Source: Heliocidaris tuberculata
Lineage: Eukaryota; Echinodermata; Echinoidea; Camarodonta; Echinometridae
Length of the DNA: 64,000 nt
Reading direction: 5' to 3'
Assembly: GCA_025618425.1 (NCBI GenBank)
Contig: CM046836.1
Span: 21,541,215-21,605,214 of the forward strand
Made by a program: the position numbers and the translations under genes. The number at the start of each line of letters is the position of its first letter. The stretch's first letter is position 1. Shown here one piece after another: positions 1 to 11,039 of the stretch. The notes below the pieces were generated by a model. It saw only the letters and a list, made by a program, of their open reading frames with translations. It did no database searches and had not been told where the DNA came from.

Positions 1-28
1 CTCTAATCAAATAACTAATTTTCATAAA

Positions 29-359
29 CCTGTGGAGTGTGTCATAAAGCTGTGCGTAAAGTTACGCATGACTTTACGAACGACTTGAATATGAAGTGCC
101 AGATTGGATGCCCAAAGTTTTTCCTGATGCTTTAACAAAGTGTGACTGTATTTCCAATAACCTCAATTAAATTATGGCAAAAAAATATACTTTGCATTAA
201 AAATGGTGGTTATGATAAGAATGTTAATCTAAATCTGCACTGTTCAACTTTAGTTGATGCAGTTAAAAATGACTGAGCGTCCCATTTGGCTTGTCATATT
301 TAAGTCATTCGTAAAGTCATGCATAACTTTACGAACAGCTTTATGAAACACCCCCCAGG
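29..359. mobile_element. Foldback/MITE with terminal inverted repeats of about 57 bp
   Basis: The first about 57 bases (containing TCATAAAGCTGT and CGTAAAGTTA) recur reverse-complemented at about 300-359, giving a 330-bp terminal-inverted-repeat element with no ORF. The paralogous sites near 5848, 35029 and 48673 read straight through from the ATAAACTT-like word to the TCAGAAAA-like word without it, so it is an insertion specific to this copy. The superfamily is unknown because no clear target duplication was found. Confidence 0.75.
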
Positions 360-934
360 TGTCAGAAAATGATTTTGCCTGGAAAGGCGGGAAAGAAAAA
401 TGTGTCAGTTTAGAATTGGCAGTAAAATTGTTGGGGGGGGGGGGGATCTTTTATAACCCCTTTAATGCGGGATCATCTGTACAACAATCAGAACCCATAA
501 CAAAAAATCTCACCTGCTCATGGGATGTAGATTCCCCTCGGTGCAAGAAAGAAAGAAATAATGCCGAGTACATCACGCATGAAATGAATACATGAATAGA
601 TATCAATCTGAACTCGTTGAATGACTTTAGCATTGTCTCACGGTCCTCTTTAAAACTACCCTTGGAAATTGGTGAAGAGAAAGGAAAGTTAATAAAGATT
701 TGTTCAAAAGTCAATAATTACATCACTCCCAAAGCAACGAATCTGAGAGTGCCAAGCTAGTTTCTTTGAGGAGGTAATCGATAGAAACATATATCCATAG
801 GTAAAAGAAGTCCTCTGCAAGCAGCAAATTCAAAGAACTGCAATGAGAACTTTAAAAAAAACACAGAGATTTGACTTCATACCAATATCTATCACCTTGA
901 GAGAAAAAATGTATTTAAATATATTTACATGTAC

Positions 935-940
<6 letters not shown>

Positions 941-970
<30 letters not shown>
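941..970. repeat. (TA)n microsatellite
   Basis: About 15 uninterrupted TA dinucleotides. A TA tract also sits at the paralogous place at about 35618-35654. Confidence 0.9.
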
Positions 971-973
<3 letters not shown>

Positions 974-1036
974 GTGAGAAATGAAAAAAAAAGAGAGTTA
1001 CGCAACCATTATTCTCTCTTTTTCATTTCTCACAAT
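971..1036. repeat. 66-bp hairpin beside the TA tract
   Basis: ATTGTGAGAAATGAAAAA at the left is answered by TTTTTCATTTCTCACAAT at the right, with GAGAG/CTCTC continuing inward. It is absent from the paralogous site at 35655, so it arose in copy A. TGTGAGAAAT words also occur at the ends of the tRNA-like element at 47285-48330, so a shared origin is possible. Confidence 0.7.
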
Positions 1037-1267
1037 TGTAGTTATTTCCGCGAGACGGTCACCAAAGCTGTTGTATATGTTATTTCCTTAAACTTGTATA
1101 TGTAATATATCTGTCTGTATTATAAATATATATATATAAATTTACATATATTTCCATTATTTTTCTCATACAATATAGTGTTCACTTTGGTGGGTGTCAT
1201 AAATGAGTAAAAAATTTTTACTAATACATAGATTTATCACACATCACAATTTTCATTGCCCGTCTGC

Positions 1268-1318
1268 AATATTATCTTATTGAGTGTTTGACATTCAAAC
1301 ACTCAATAAGATAATATT
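1268..1318. repeat. Perfect 51-bp palindrome, 24-bp arms, 3-nt loop
   Basis: AATATTATCTTATTGAGTG and the following TTTGA are exactly reverse-complemented after a CAT loop. The paralogous site near 35840-35870 has only one copy of the ATTGAGTGTTTGACATTC word, so the palindrome formed by local inverted duplication in copy A. Confidence 0.85.
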
Positions 1319-1732
1319 GAGTGCTTGACATTCAAATTATTACCTCATACAAATATTTCATATTTGGATTTGAATTGATGCTAAAATCAATTTATTCTAA
1401 AATCAGCAATCACCTTGAGAAAATAAGTATTGTTTATACATAGCCATTTGTGTGTATGATTACATATATATTTCATAAATGTATATATTCATGTAAAATA
1501 CACGTTCCTTTCACTGAGTGCTTAAAGTGATATCATGAGAATGTTTGATATTAAATATGATACCTTATATAAGATTTTTTATTTTGTTTCTGTTGTTTTT
1601 ATTCTGCTGATGATCTCAGTGCAGGGGGGAGTGTAAATGGGTGGGCACATGGGCATGGGCATGTGCATGTGAGAGTGTTTGTGTGTGTATGTGGGTGGGG
1701 TACATGTATGTGTGTAGGTATGCCGTGGAGGT

Positions 1733-1797
1733 GCCGTGGACCAGTGGTTTGAGGCGCTTGACTGGAGGTGCGAGGAACGGGCGTTCGATCCCCGGCA
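1733..1797 (+). pseudogene. tRNA-like sequence (SINE head or tRNA pseudogene)
   Basis: TGGACCAGTGG matches a pol III A box and GCGTTCGATCCCC matches a B box, about 45 bases apart. The T-stem nearly pairs, but the 3' acceptor strand after it (GCATTTTT) does not pair with the 5' GCCGTGG. It is therefore a tRNA-derived remnant rather than a working tRNA. It lies exactly where copy A and copy B stop aligning. Confidence 0.45.
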
Positions 1798-1829
1798 TTT
1801 TTCTATAGTATTTAAAGAACTTAATGTAT

Positions 1830-2563
1830 TTTTATACGTAACAGAATCAGAGCACAAGGATTCAGAGAGATGCCATTACGGCCGCCTCAAATGTCACCAA
1901 TGGCCATTCATATTCGACATCTGAAGCCTAAATGGAGGGCCACAGTCTGTAGATTATTGCTATTTCATCGAAGTGAAATTGAGCCTGGCGATTAAGCAGG
2001 GAATCAGTGATTATTGATCAAAAGATCTACGTGGGTTGTATTTCATGCCAAATCTGCTGATCTCAATGACGACCTTCAGCGCACTGATGGACATGATGTA
2101 GGTCAAAGCTACATGTATACAGCACAACAACAGTGGAGCTCTATCGACATTAGGATCTAATGTCTTCGTGAAAGAAACAGCTTATTCATTTTTGTGCACA
2201 TATTCTTGATGGGGAATAGTGTTGTAAAAAAATTGCAATTCACTGATTTCAGAATTGCATGACAGAGCCGTCTTCAGCAACATACTGTGGAGTTGGCCGT
2301 CTGAGGAGGAATTTGTTTTTCATATTGATCCAAACCATATTATTCTACTCCTTGTACATACTATTTGTAAATGACAACATTCTGAAAATCGTTTTCTATT
2401 ATATGTAATTACTCAACTATTATAGCTCTATTTTCTGATGCTTTATCAATGTGAACCTCTATCAATACTGCTACCAATATTTAGAATATACATGTAAATA
2501 TAGGAGGAAACAATTCAATACCTTGTTTTTTATGGGAGAACCAGCGTTTAATCATAATTCAAA
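1830..2563 (+). promoter_or_regulatory. Conserved upstream region of Ig gene 1
   Basis: About 700 bp directly before the start codon is conserved upstream of gene 4 (38300-39109) and, more weakly, of genes 2 and 5 (about 11040-11739 and 53215-53912). Shared words include AAGCCTAAATGGAGGGC, TTAGAATATACATGTA and GAAACAATTCAATA, the last about 50 bp before the ATG. No reading frame is conserved across it, so promoter or 5' UTR is the better reading. No clear TATA box was seen. Confidence 0.5.
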
Positions 2564-3566
2564 ATGTTAAAAATTTTGTCTTATCCGTTTAGGGCTAGAT
2601 TTATAATCACAAAATTAATCATTTCAATAACACTGTTCATTCTACATGGGTGCCAATCAACACAATTATCCTTAAGACAAGGACAAGACACTCAGTTCAA
2701 TTTCCCATATCCATGTGACAGTACTGAAGTCACAATACAGCATGGATATAAAGCCCCATTTTATAGATTGACAGATGGATCATCACTTTCACTGTCAAGA
2801 TCAGGCACATAGATTCAAAGTTCAGAACAGAAGCGAAAATGGCAACTGTTCTCTGGACCTTACAATAAGTAATCTGATGAGAAGTGATGCAGGCACATAC
2901 ATTGCATTTGTTTACAAGGATGGGGAACTAATTGTTGATCTCACAACAAGAGTTGGGCTACAAATAGAATATCCTCCTGGTAAAGCATCATGTGTTGAGG
3001 AAGAAGATAAGGGTGTAGGCTGGGTTGCAATGGAATGTACAGCTGATGTTGGGAGCATATCAGGAAAGATTGAATGCTATCAAAATGGTGAAAAAATGCC
3101 ATCTCTGTCAGACCCTGTTGAAACATACACTACTCTGACAGAAATAATATTGAGTAGGGAAACACAGCCAGCATTCTGCTGTACTTCCACTTTAGATGAA
3201 GACAAAACTAGATGTGAATGTAATGATACTGTCTTGAATATACTGGATGAAAGTAGCAAAGATCCCTGCCCTATGACATCACTGATCACAACAATGCTTC
3301 CTACTTACAATGTCACAGACACAGAAAACAATCACACTGATCACTTTTCTACCATGACAACCTACACTTCCATGATGATGAAAGATGACAATTACAAAGC
3401 TGTGATCATTCACTCAACCCTTTTCCCTATTGAAGTCATACTACTCCTATTGAGTTTGTTTGTCCACTACAAAATGAAATCGAAGACCAGAACCAATAGA
3501 TATAATGGTAATGACTCTCAAAAATCTAAAAATGGATCAACTGCAAAAAAGGGAATTGTAGTGTAA
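2564..3566 (+). pseudogene. Ig-superfamily receptor gene 1, interrupted by a 2-bp deletion
   Basis: Closest to gene 4. The first frame (2564-2812) encodes a hydrophobic signal peptide and the start of a V-like domain with PYPCDSTEVT. Near 2794 it lacks two bases found in gene 4 (CTGCCTCAAG there, CTGTCAAG here) and hits a stop at 2812. The second frame (usable from 2775, to 3566) carries the rest: NCSLDLTIS, SDAGTYIAFVYKDG, a second domain with SCVEEE, AMECTAD, KIECYQNG, FCCTS and RCECND, a Thr-rich stalk, a membrane helix near 3405-3465 and a 30-residue basic tail. The stalk (TENNHTDHFSTM) matches genes 2 and 5, while the N-terminal part and tail match gene 4, so it is a mosaic. The gene-2-type polyadenylation word downstream is altered to AATACA. 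It could be a pseudogene, a null allele or an assembly error. Confidence 0.85.
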
Positions 3567-5500
3567 TATTTTAATATGCATCATTTATTGAACATTATTC
3601 AACTTGTGTGGCAAGGCTTTCTAAACTTTATAGATGCTACCAATACAGGAATGAACAGTTCTTACAATGATTTTTAAAAAAGAAAAATTCATTGAAATTA
3701 TTACTGCATACAAATCTAAATTTCCAATACAAAAATGACCATGTGTACATGTTAAAGAAGTGGTATGCTAGCAACATAAATCTCTACCAGCAACTACTAA
3801 TACTGAGACTCGCATGCATTCTATTGTGACCTTTTTGTCATATGCATTACAATTGTTATGGATTGTGTCAGAATAAAAAATTAGGACCAATCCAGTTTGC
3901 TTTTGTTCTATGGTTCTGTTTGTTTGTTTACCTACTTGTTTACCTATTTTTTCCCCACATAATCTAATACATGTATTAATAATACTCATTACAATGCTGG
4001 AGAAGTGGAGAGTGGGTGGTTTGGTGAGCATTTTCTTTTCGTTTGCAGGCAGTTTTCTCATTCACACATGGGATCTACTATTTGCGAGGTTTCATTGTTT
4101 ACTTTTGACTTATTATGGCAGCTTGTTTGTAGACTACAGTAGTAGACTTCAATTTAATAAGAATCTCAGAATGTTGGCATGCCTGACAAATGCATGAAGA
4201 TAAATTCATCACATGTACAATATAAAGTAAATTATTAGAAAATTATTAGAAGTGACAAATAACATCTTATTATGAATAAGCTTGTAACATTTCATGCACG
4301 TCTCTCACTGAGTTTTGTAATTAGCACTAATTTATTATTCAACTTATAGTCAACATTTAAGAAGTTGAGTCTCTAAAGCTCAGTGCACATTTTTTCCCCC
4401 CACAAACAAATCTTAGTAATCATACAAGGGCCAGATTGTGAATTACATATATAATTCTGAATGATATGACATTGAAAGTTATCAATATTCATATTGCTAT
4501 TGCATCGATCTTACCATTGTCTTTTTATTGAGTTTGAAAATGTCAGTACCAAAGCATCTAGCCCAATCAAAGTTGTTTATCTTACGGCAAACTCTAATGT
4601 ATCTATCCAGCTTTATCAGAGAGGAGGACATGTACATAAAAGGTTGATATCTAGGGTACAGTATTGTAATGGAACTTAACGGTGGTACTGCATTATCATT
4701 CTTGCATTTCTCTGGCGCCTTTTTTTGCACTGAATGAATATTATTCAGCTATATTATGCTTCAACAAGGGATGCTAGAAGTCATCTCATTTCAGTCTTCC
4801 ATTGCTGATTGAAATTCAAAATTTCTCTACTGTAACATGAACAGCTTCAGTGTAATATCTGCATGTACAAGCAATGTCTCCTTTATCCAAATGAGACAGG
4901 TTCATCCTGATATAAAGTTGATTTTCATGAAAAACAGAAAATGAGAAAAAAAAAATCAGTGAAAGTGAGAGGGAAATCTGATGAAGGATAAAAGAATAAT
5001 TTTTTTTTCAAATTCGTAATTCACATCACATACGGATGGGAAGTCTAGGAAGTTGCAAACTCGACATTCCTAAATCGAATTATGACGATACAAAAATGGA
5101 CTACATAACTATCTCTTTAAAATATTATAATCACCATTCAGCCCCACTGTTTATGAGTTAAATATACAAGATATAATAACAAACTTCCTTGTTGTTTTAT
5201 AGATTATTTTAGATTTGTAAGACATCCTTATGAGACAAAAAGTAATGAAAATCATAATGCTAATCTTATAATAATAATAAGAACACAGGAAACATTCTGT
5301 GTCATATTTAGGTGCATGTATACTGAATGCTCTGTCTAATAAAATCAGAAATTGTTCACCGTGAAAAAAGCTTCAGACAAACATTTAAAAGGACATTCCT
5401 GAAGAATTTAACATTTAACTATTGATGTTTATGTTGTAAATATGTACATAATGAAGATAATAAATATATCATTTCCTAAGCATTGAACAACTAAGTTTTT
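3567..5500. other. 3' flank of gene 1, no gene seen
   Basis: At 3590-4400 it aligns in pieces with the 3' flank of gene 2 (12727-12970, 13897-13990, 15950-16130), but lacks the insertions found there at 12975-13896 and at 14594-15284. Both flanks share ATTCAACTTGTGTGGCAA just after the stop. From 4400 to 5500 it is AT-rich, with short stretches like 16380-16760. The small ORFs at 3910-4197 and 4494-4679 are not conserved. Confidence 0.55.
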
Positions 5501-5554
5501 AGACTGCTTTTAAATGAATCTGGAGAATTTCATGTGTCTAAAGAGATATGCATG

Positions 5555-5557
<3 letters not shown>

Positions 5558-5599
<42 letters not shown>

Positions 5600-5600
5600 G
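5558..5600. repeat. (CT)n then (TA)n microsatellite
   Basis: About 14 CT units followed by TATATATATA. The same junction (CATGCTTCTCTCTCTC then TA) occurs at about 47250-47282, and a decayed version at 33140-33165, marking the shared flank downstream of gene-3-type units. Confidence 0.9.
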
Positions 5601-6429
5601 AAGAAACTGCAGCAATATACTGCAGCTTTCTCTAAATACAATATTTTGTATATGATTTTGAAAATTAGCACTTCTGAAGTGAATACTGCACTATGGCGTA
5701 TCAGTGAAGTTTATCTCCTGTGTGGTTTTACATATTTTAATGCTTCCCCCCCCTTTTTTTACGAGTGCTGTGTGCATTTTAGGATTTATTCATTTAAAGG
5801 ATGATACCTACTCCCATAATATCTAACCTTATATGACCCATTTTCATAAACTTAGTATCAGAAAATGAGAGGTATCGGAGAGGCACAAAGAAAAAAATCA
5901 TGTCAGTTTAGAATTGGCTGTAAAGTTGTTCGGGGGGAACTCCATGACTCCAACTATGTGTATTTCACTCGCACATTTACCGAAGCGTGCGTACGTGCCT
6001 GCACCCTAAGTTGAATTTATATATAATGTCATTGCCCTATATCAATTGCACAGTCTATTTTAGTCTACTTAAGGCAACTTTAATGTTTGCGTGTGCATGC
6101 ACGTATGTGCATGTACGCCTACGTTAAAGAAAAATACTCTTTAAATGATACAGGATTAATTAAAATGCTAAAACATTTAAAGATTAGTCATTTTTATGCT
6201 GTTTAATGAACGGAAAATTTTGAAATGTTTAAAATGGCGTGAAACATGCTCAAAGTTGATTGTTGACCATTTTGAGCATTTTCAGATTTTGCGCAACTTC
6301 ACCAATGTTCAATAACTTTCTTTTTTATTTAACTTTTATCATGCCAAATATGGTTATGTTATGACTTTGTATTGCAGAGATATAGCGTATGTCGGAAATT
6401 TAAAAAATGGCGCCTAGATGACGTCACGA
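5601..6429. other. Non-coding flank, no gene seen
   Basis: 5600-5930 aligns with 48393-48780 (a GCAGCAATATACTGCAG word, then ATCAGTGAAGTTTATCTC) and weakly with 34850-35120. 5930-6429 has no counterpart in copy B and looks like inserted sequence. No ORF is worth calling. Confidence 0.5.
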
Positions 6430-6900
6430 TGGATTGACTATGTTGAAAAAATGTCTGTGCTGAGACAATAACCATATCTACCATGTTACAAAATTTGAAT
6501 ACATTTGAATAAACCATTTTGGAGATATTGTGCATACAAAAAAGTGGGTAGAAATAAAAATAAATAATCAATAAATAAATAATAAATAAATAAATAAATA
6601 AATAAAAAATCGTACAAAAAACATAAGGTTGGCTGTGCTTGAAGTACAGCCCACCTAATAACAAATCTCATTGACTATGTTGAAAAAATTTCTGTGTTGA
6701 GACAATAACCATATCTACCATGTTACAAAATTTGAATACATTTGAATAAACCATTTTGGAGATATTGTGCATACAAAAAAGTGGGTAGAAATAAAAATAA
6801 ATAATCAATCAATAAATAATAAATAAATAAATAAATAAAAAATCGTACAAAAACATAAGGTTGGCTGTGCAAGTACAGCCCACCTAATAACAAAACTCAT
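6430..6900. repeat. Tandem duplication of about 235 bp, two copies
   Basis: A unit starting ATTGACTATGTTGAAAAAA and ending AGCCCACCTAATAACAAA is repeated head to tail (about 6432-6665 and 6670-6893). Each copy contains an AAAT/AATA tract. Small differences (TGTGCTTGAAGTAC against TGTGCAAGTAC) show they are separate copies and not a collapsed assembly. Confidence 0.85.
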
Positions 6901-8349
6901 CTGCCTTTGAAATACGGAATCCCCTCAGTGCTAGAGAGAAACAAAATTCCCTGGGACCATCATGCATGACATGAATACATGAAAAGATATCAATTTGAAC
7001 TTACTGAATGACATTAGCATTGTCTCTTGGTCCCTTATCAATCAACATGTACCCTTGGAAGTTGGAAGAGGAACAAAAAATCAAAACTTTGTTCAAAAGT
7101 CAATGACATCACTCTCTACCAAAAAAGAAAAAATCTGAGTTTGTTTGAGAAGGAAATCGATAGAGATTATATATCCATGGGTAAAACAAATTTTGTTTGT
7201 TGGCTTGTTTCTTTATTCATTGTCTGTTTTTGTTTGCTTTCGGCCTTTTTGTGTGTTTGAGTATGGATGGGTGAGTATGGGAATGTATTTTCAATTAAAT
7301 TTTCCCGCACTGGCACATTCACAAGTCTATTTTGTTTTCATGGTTATCACAGGAAGAGATGTTATACCATGTATTCATTACAAAACAGTTCCATTCTACT
7401 TCAACTTTTACCAACTTTCCAAAAAGACAATGAAAAACTACTTGTGATAAGTTCTGAGGTCAACTGCATGCTGTTTCCCCATCTCATGAGGTTCAAAATA
7501 TCTCTCAAAGCATCATGAACATAATAGGAACAAAATTGTAAGCACTTTAGACATCATTTTTCCCCCAGCTAGGACTGATGAAGACCTTTGTATAATATGT
7601 AAGATAGTAAGCAGAATTATATTTGGGTCCTAAATGAATTTTTATGGATACATGTACATCAGTTATAGCCTGAAAACCTGAAAACAGAGGATTTCAAAAT
7701 TTTAGAAAATTTCATGATAGACACATTTCATTTCAGGCAATTATTCTAATCCAGCAGAAAATTTTTCCTTCATACTTCAAGGGAGTCTACATAATTCTCT
7801 GCATGATCCAACAGTTAGAGGTAATATCATATACACATGATTATGTTTAGTAATGTAAGATAACTCTATGGGGAAATATTCAGTTTTGTTGCAACCCGAT
7901 TCTTTATGCAAAACTTACCGGTAGTCACCAGATACATTTCATTGTGTTCCATCCATCTTTATCTATGTTCATACGGGACTTGTGGTTGCGAAACTTTAAG
8001 TTAACAAAACTTTAAGATAACAACTCACTAACCACGAGGGTTCACACGGGCCTGAAACAACGATGCTCGTTGTTCTGAAACTGTTAACACTGGAAGGAGA
8101 TACCGATTGTGTGTACAGTACACATATAGATCCTGTGTTCATAATTCGTGCGAAGGGTATGACCCGGAAGTTTAACATGAACAGAGAGGTCATTGTTAAC
8201 TACAAACTTGCGAAATTTAAAGTTTATTCTGTCCACACTGTCCGAAACTGCGACGGCGTTAACCACGAGCTCGCTTGTGGTTCTAGAACTACAAGTAAAT
8301 TTAAAGTTTCAAAACAACGAGTCCCTTCATATGGTCTGAAACTATAACT
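6901..8349. repeat. Copy-A block paralogous to 48820-49330 plus 50794-51900
   Basis: 6901-7190 aligns with 48825-49110, and 7190-8349 aligns with about 50800-51895. Copy B carries about 1.44 kb inserted between these parts (49351-50793). It includes TAGCCTGAAAACCTGAAAAC and a run of AACTTTAAGTTAAC-type words near 7990-8030. No coding sequence; the ORFs at 7027-7518 and 8063-8347 are not kept open in copy B. Confidence 0.6.
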
Positions 8350-9423
8350 ACCCAACTAACAATCGGACGTTTTCTGAACGTTCTAAAAACGTTCCAAGTT
8401 GGTTCTTTGGACGTTTTGTAAAAACTTTTTTTTGTTGACGTTTTTGGTGGAAGGTTTTGGACGTCCATAAAACGTTTTTTAAACGTTTAAAAAAAAAAAA
8501 AAAAACCTTTAAAAATTTGCTTCTAAATGAAGGACCTTCAGAAAACCTACGGACATTTAAAAAACGTTTTAAGAACCTTTAAAAAACCTCCAGCAAATGT
8601 TTTATGAACGTTTATAAAACGTTTCTCAAAAAACCTTTCTAGAATGTTTTGAAACCCGGCAGACGTTTAAAAAACGTCCAAAAAACCGTTAAAGAACGTT
8701 TATAAAACCTGGCGGACGTTTTAAGTACGTCCGAAAAAACCCTTCCAGAACGTACATAAAACCTTTCTAGAACGTTTTGAAACCCGGCAGACCTTTTAAA
8801 AACGTCCAGAAAACCTTTAAAGAACGTTTATAAAACCTGGTGGACATAATAATGAAAATAATAATTTTAACCTGAAGTGAAGCTCTTTCTGTACAATCCA
8901 CCTAATGGTCTAAAATCCTAACCTCCTATAATCCTAACAACCCTATGCCTATATCCTATCCTATCCACAGTACTCTTGGCAGGTCTTTCTATATATAGGG
9001 ACCAGATGGCAATGACCATAAAAAAATAGTTGAAGATTACATTTTTTCAGTTTTGACCTATAAATACCTCTTCAAATTGCATTGGGCATAACAATTAATG
9101 TAAATACATTTTGCATTATAGCACAAATTGAATTGCCAAAATAGATTGCCGTTTATCCTTTTTAAAATATGATTTTGGTCAATTATGGACTTTTGTGAAT
9201 ATTCATGAATCATGATCAATTGTATCATGTACATGGTCCACTTTTGACTTTTGAACGCTTAAAAAACGTTTTAAAAACGTTTGGTAAGAAACAATTTGTT
9301 TTAGACGTTTTAAAAACGTTTTTCAAACGTTCTTTTAAGGACGAAGACCTACGGACCTAAAAAAACGCTTTTAAAACGTTTGGTGTTTGCTGGGGCATCG
9401 CATGATATGATGTCATCGAAATT

Positions 9424-9515
9424 GCTTTAACAACAACAACAACAACAACATCAACGACAACAACAACAACAATAATAATAATAATGATAATAATGATAAT
9501 AACAATAATAATTAT
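9424..9515. repeat. Compound (CAA)n / (AAT)n microsatellite
   Basis: AACAACAACAACAACA followed by AATAATAATAATGATAAT inside the AACGTTT-rich element. Confidence 0.9.
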
Positions 9516-9660
9516 AAGAATCATATAATAATTTACTGCAGGAAACGTTCTGCAAAAGTCTTGGTAAAACGTTTTGTAAACGTTTTTTGGACGTCATCAA
9601 AAGACCTAGCTGTGAATTTGCGGCAAATGTTTAAGTCGAAACTTCGACGTTCTGTAAACG

Positions 9661-9815
9661 TTTTTTAAACGTTTATTAAAGACGAAGACGTAGCAGACCT
9701 AACAAAAACGTTTTGTAAACGTTTATTAAAGACGAAGACGTAGCGGACCTAATAAAAACGTTTTGTAAACGTTTATTAAAGACGAAGACGTAGCGGACCT
9801 AATAAAAACGTTTGT
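9661..9815. repeat. 50-bp tandem repeat, about three units
   Basis: GTTTATTAAAGACGAAGACG starts at 9671, 9721 and 9771, an exact 50-bp period, each unit ending in AAAAACGTTTTGTAAAC. A diverged earlier unit with the AAGGACGAAGACCTA word sits near 9335-9385. Confidence 0.9.
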
Positions 9816-11039
9816 GTTGGATTTTGCACCCTTTTACAAAAATTGGCTTTTGCTCACTCAAGCGTAAAATACTGTGAGATATTTTGGAATCATATGATAG
9901 AAAAGACTCTAAGCTTTTTACAGGTATGAACATTTCCTGAAAATATTTTGAAATATTTAAATGGGGAGACTTTTTTCAGCTGTCAATCTTAGATGGTTCT
10001 AAACTTCATTCATACAAGCCAGGACAAATACCAATTCTTGTAAAGTCTGAATTTTGCACCCTTTCACAAAAGTGGTTTTTGATCACTCAAGCTTAATAAC
10101 AAGTCAGATTTTTTTTGTTATTGCATAGGAGAGACCCTAAGCTATCAACAGGAATGAAAATTTATGGAAAATATTTCCAACTGTTAACTTTTTTTGGATG
10201 CACTGTATACTATACACACATGTGTAAAACCAATGAGTACACAATGACACACATATGCGAGGCCCCAAGAATGCTGTGCGCGTCTGGGTGGAAAGGTCCT
10301 GGTGTAGGGCAGTGATCTAGCATTCCTTACAGATATTTACACTGAAATTCACTGGAAATCATAGATTGAATACCAAATGATCTCTTACATCCATCTTTTG
10401 ATACGAGGAGAACAACATGAGACAACATTTAACAATTAAGTTTCTTTCCAATTTCCTTTTTTGCTACCAACAATACTGAACTTTAAAGTTTAGCTCACTT
10501 TAAAGTTTAGCTCACTTTGTGTGAACCTGGCCATCATCCTATCCAGGAGGCATAAACATTATACCCCAGACTCTGCATCAACAGAAAGAGATTGATAGGC
10601 TAATGCTGACATGCATACATTGCCATTCCCAGTACCAAGTTGAAACGATTCCAACATTGCCAATGTTATATGCCAGGGTGATGTCGACATCAATGTACAT
10701 CATACGTACTATGTACAAGAAAAGCAATTGATCATTGGAGAAGGCTCCTGAAAAGAGCTATTTGACTCAAATGATGTCACAAAGGATATATAAGGTAAGT
10801 ATATATTATGTTGTATTTCTACCAGGTATTAAAAAGTAACATTTGTCACATTTCACAAATAACTCTGAAGTTTCAACTCAGTTCAAATTGAAGTTAGCAC
10901 ATTGCTTAGTACGTTGTCCAAATATTACCCCTTGAGTGAATGCGACTGCATCTTTTCTTGATAAAGAGGTCTATCACTCTATATTCAGAGGATATGAATG
11001 TATCTTGTCTATACTTACGGCACTGACTGTTTTTTTAAA
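9816..11039. repeat. Copy-A flank upstream of gene 2, paralogous to about 52400-53215
   Basis: 9816-10105 aligns with 52400-52690 and 10555-11039 with 52705-53212. About 450 bp in the middle (10106-10550) is missing from copy B, and a hairpin present in B (52841-52874) is missing here. No gene seen. Confidence 0.6.

Larger units (their letters stand above)
360..2563. repeat. Copy-A 5' flank of Ig gene 1, paralogous to 35040-39109
   Basis: Non-coding sequence that aligns by eye to 35040-39109. Shared landmarks are a poly-G run near 433, the AATAGATATCAA word, a TA microsatellite, a GT-rich stretch at about 1620-1720 and the last 700 bp before the gene. Copy B carries extra sequence at about 36.5-38.28 kb, where copy A has a tRNA-like sequence at 1733-1797. 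No credible gene was found; short ORFs here are not conserved between copies. Confidence 0.75.
8350..9815. mobile_element. AACGTTT-rich insertion element
   Basis: Copy B (near 51890-52400) lacks this 1.47 kb. Both ends (8360-8850 and 9245-9815) are packed with AAACGTTT / AACGTTTT words and GGACGTTTT variants, while the middle (8850-9230) is ordinary AT-rich sequence. Dense short repeats in both ends with a plain centre suggest a non-autonomous DNA element with subterminal repeats. No transposase ORF and no certain terminal inverted repeat were identified. Confidence 0.55.
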
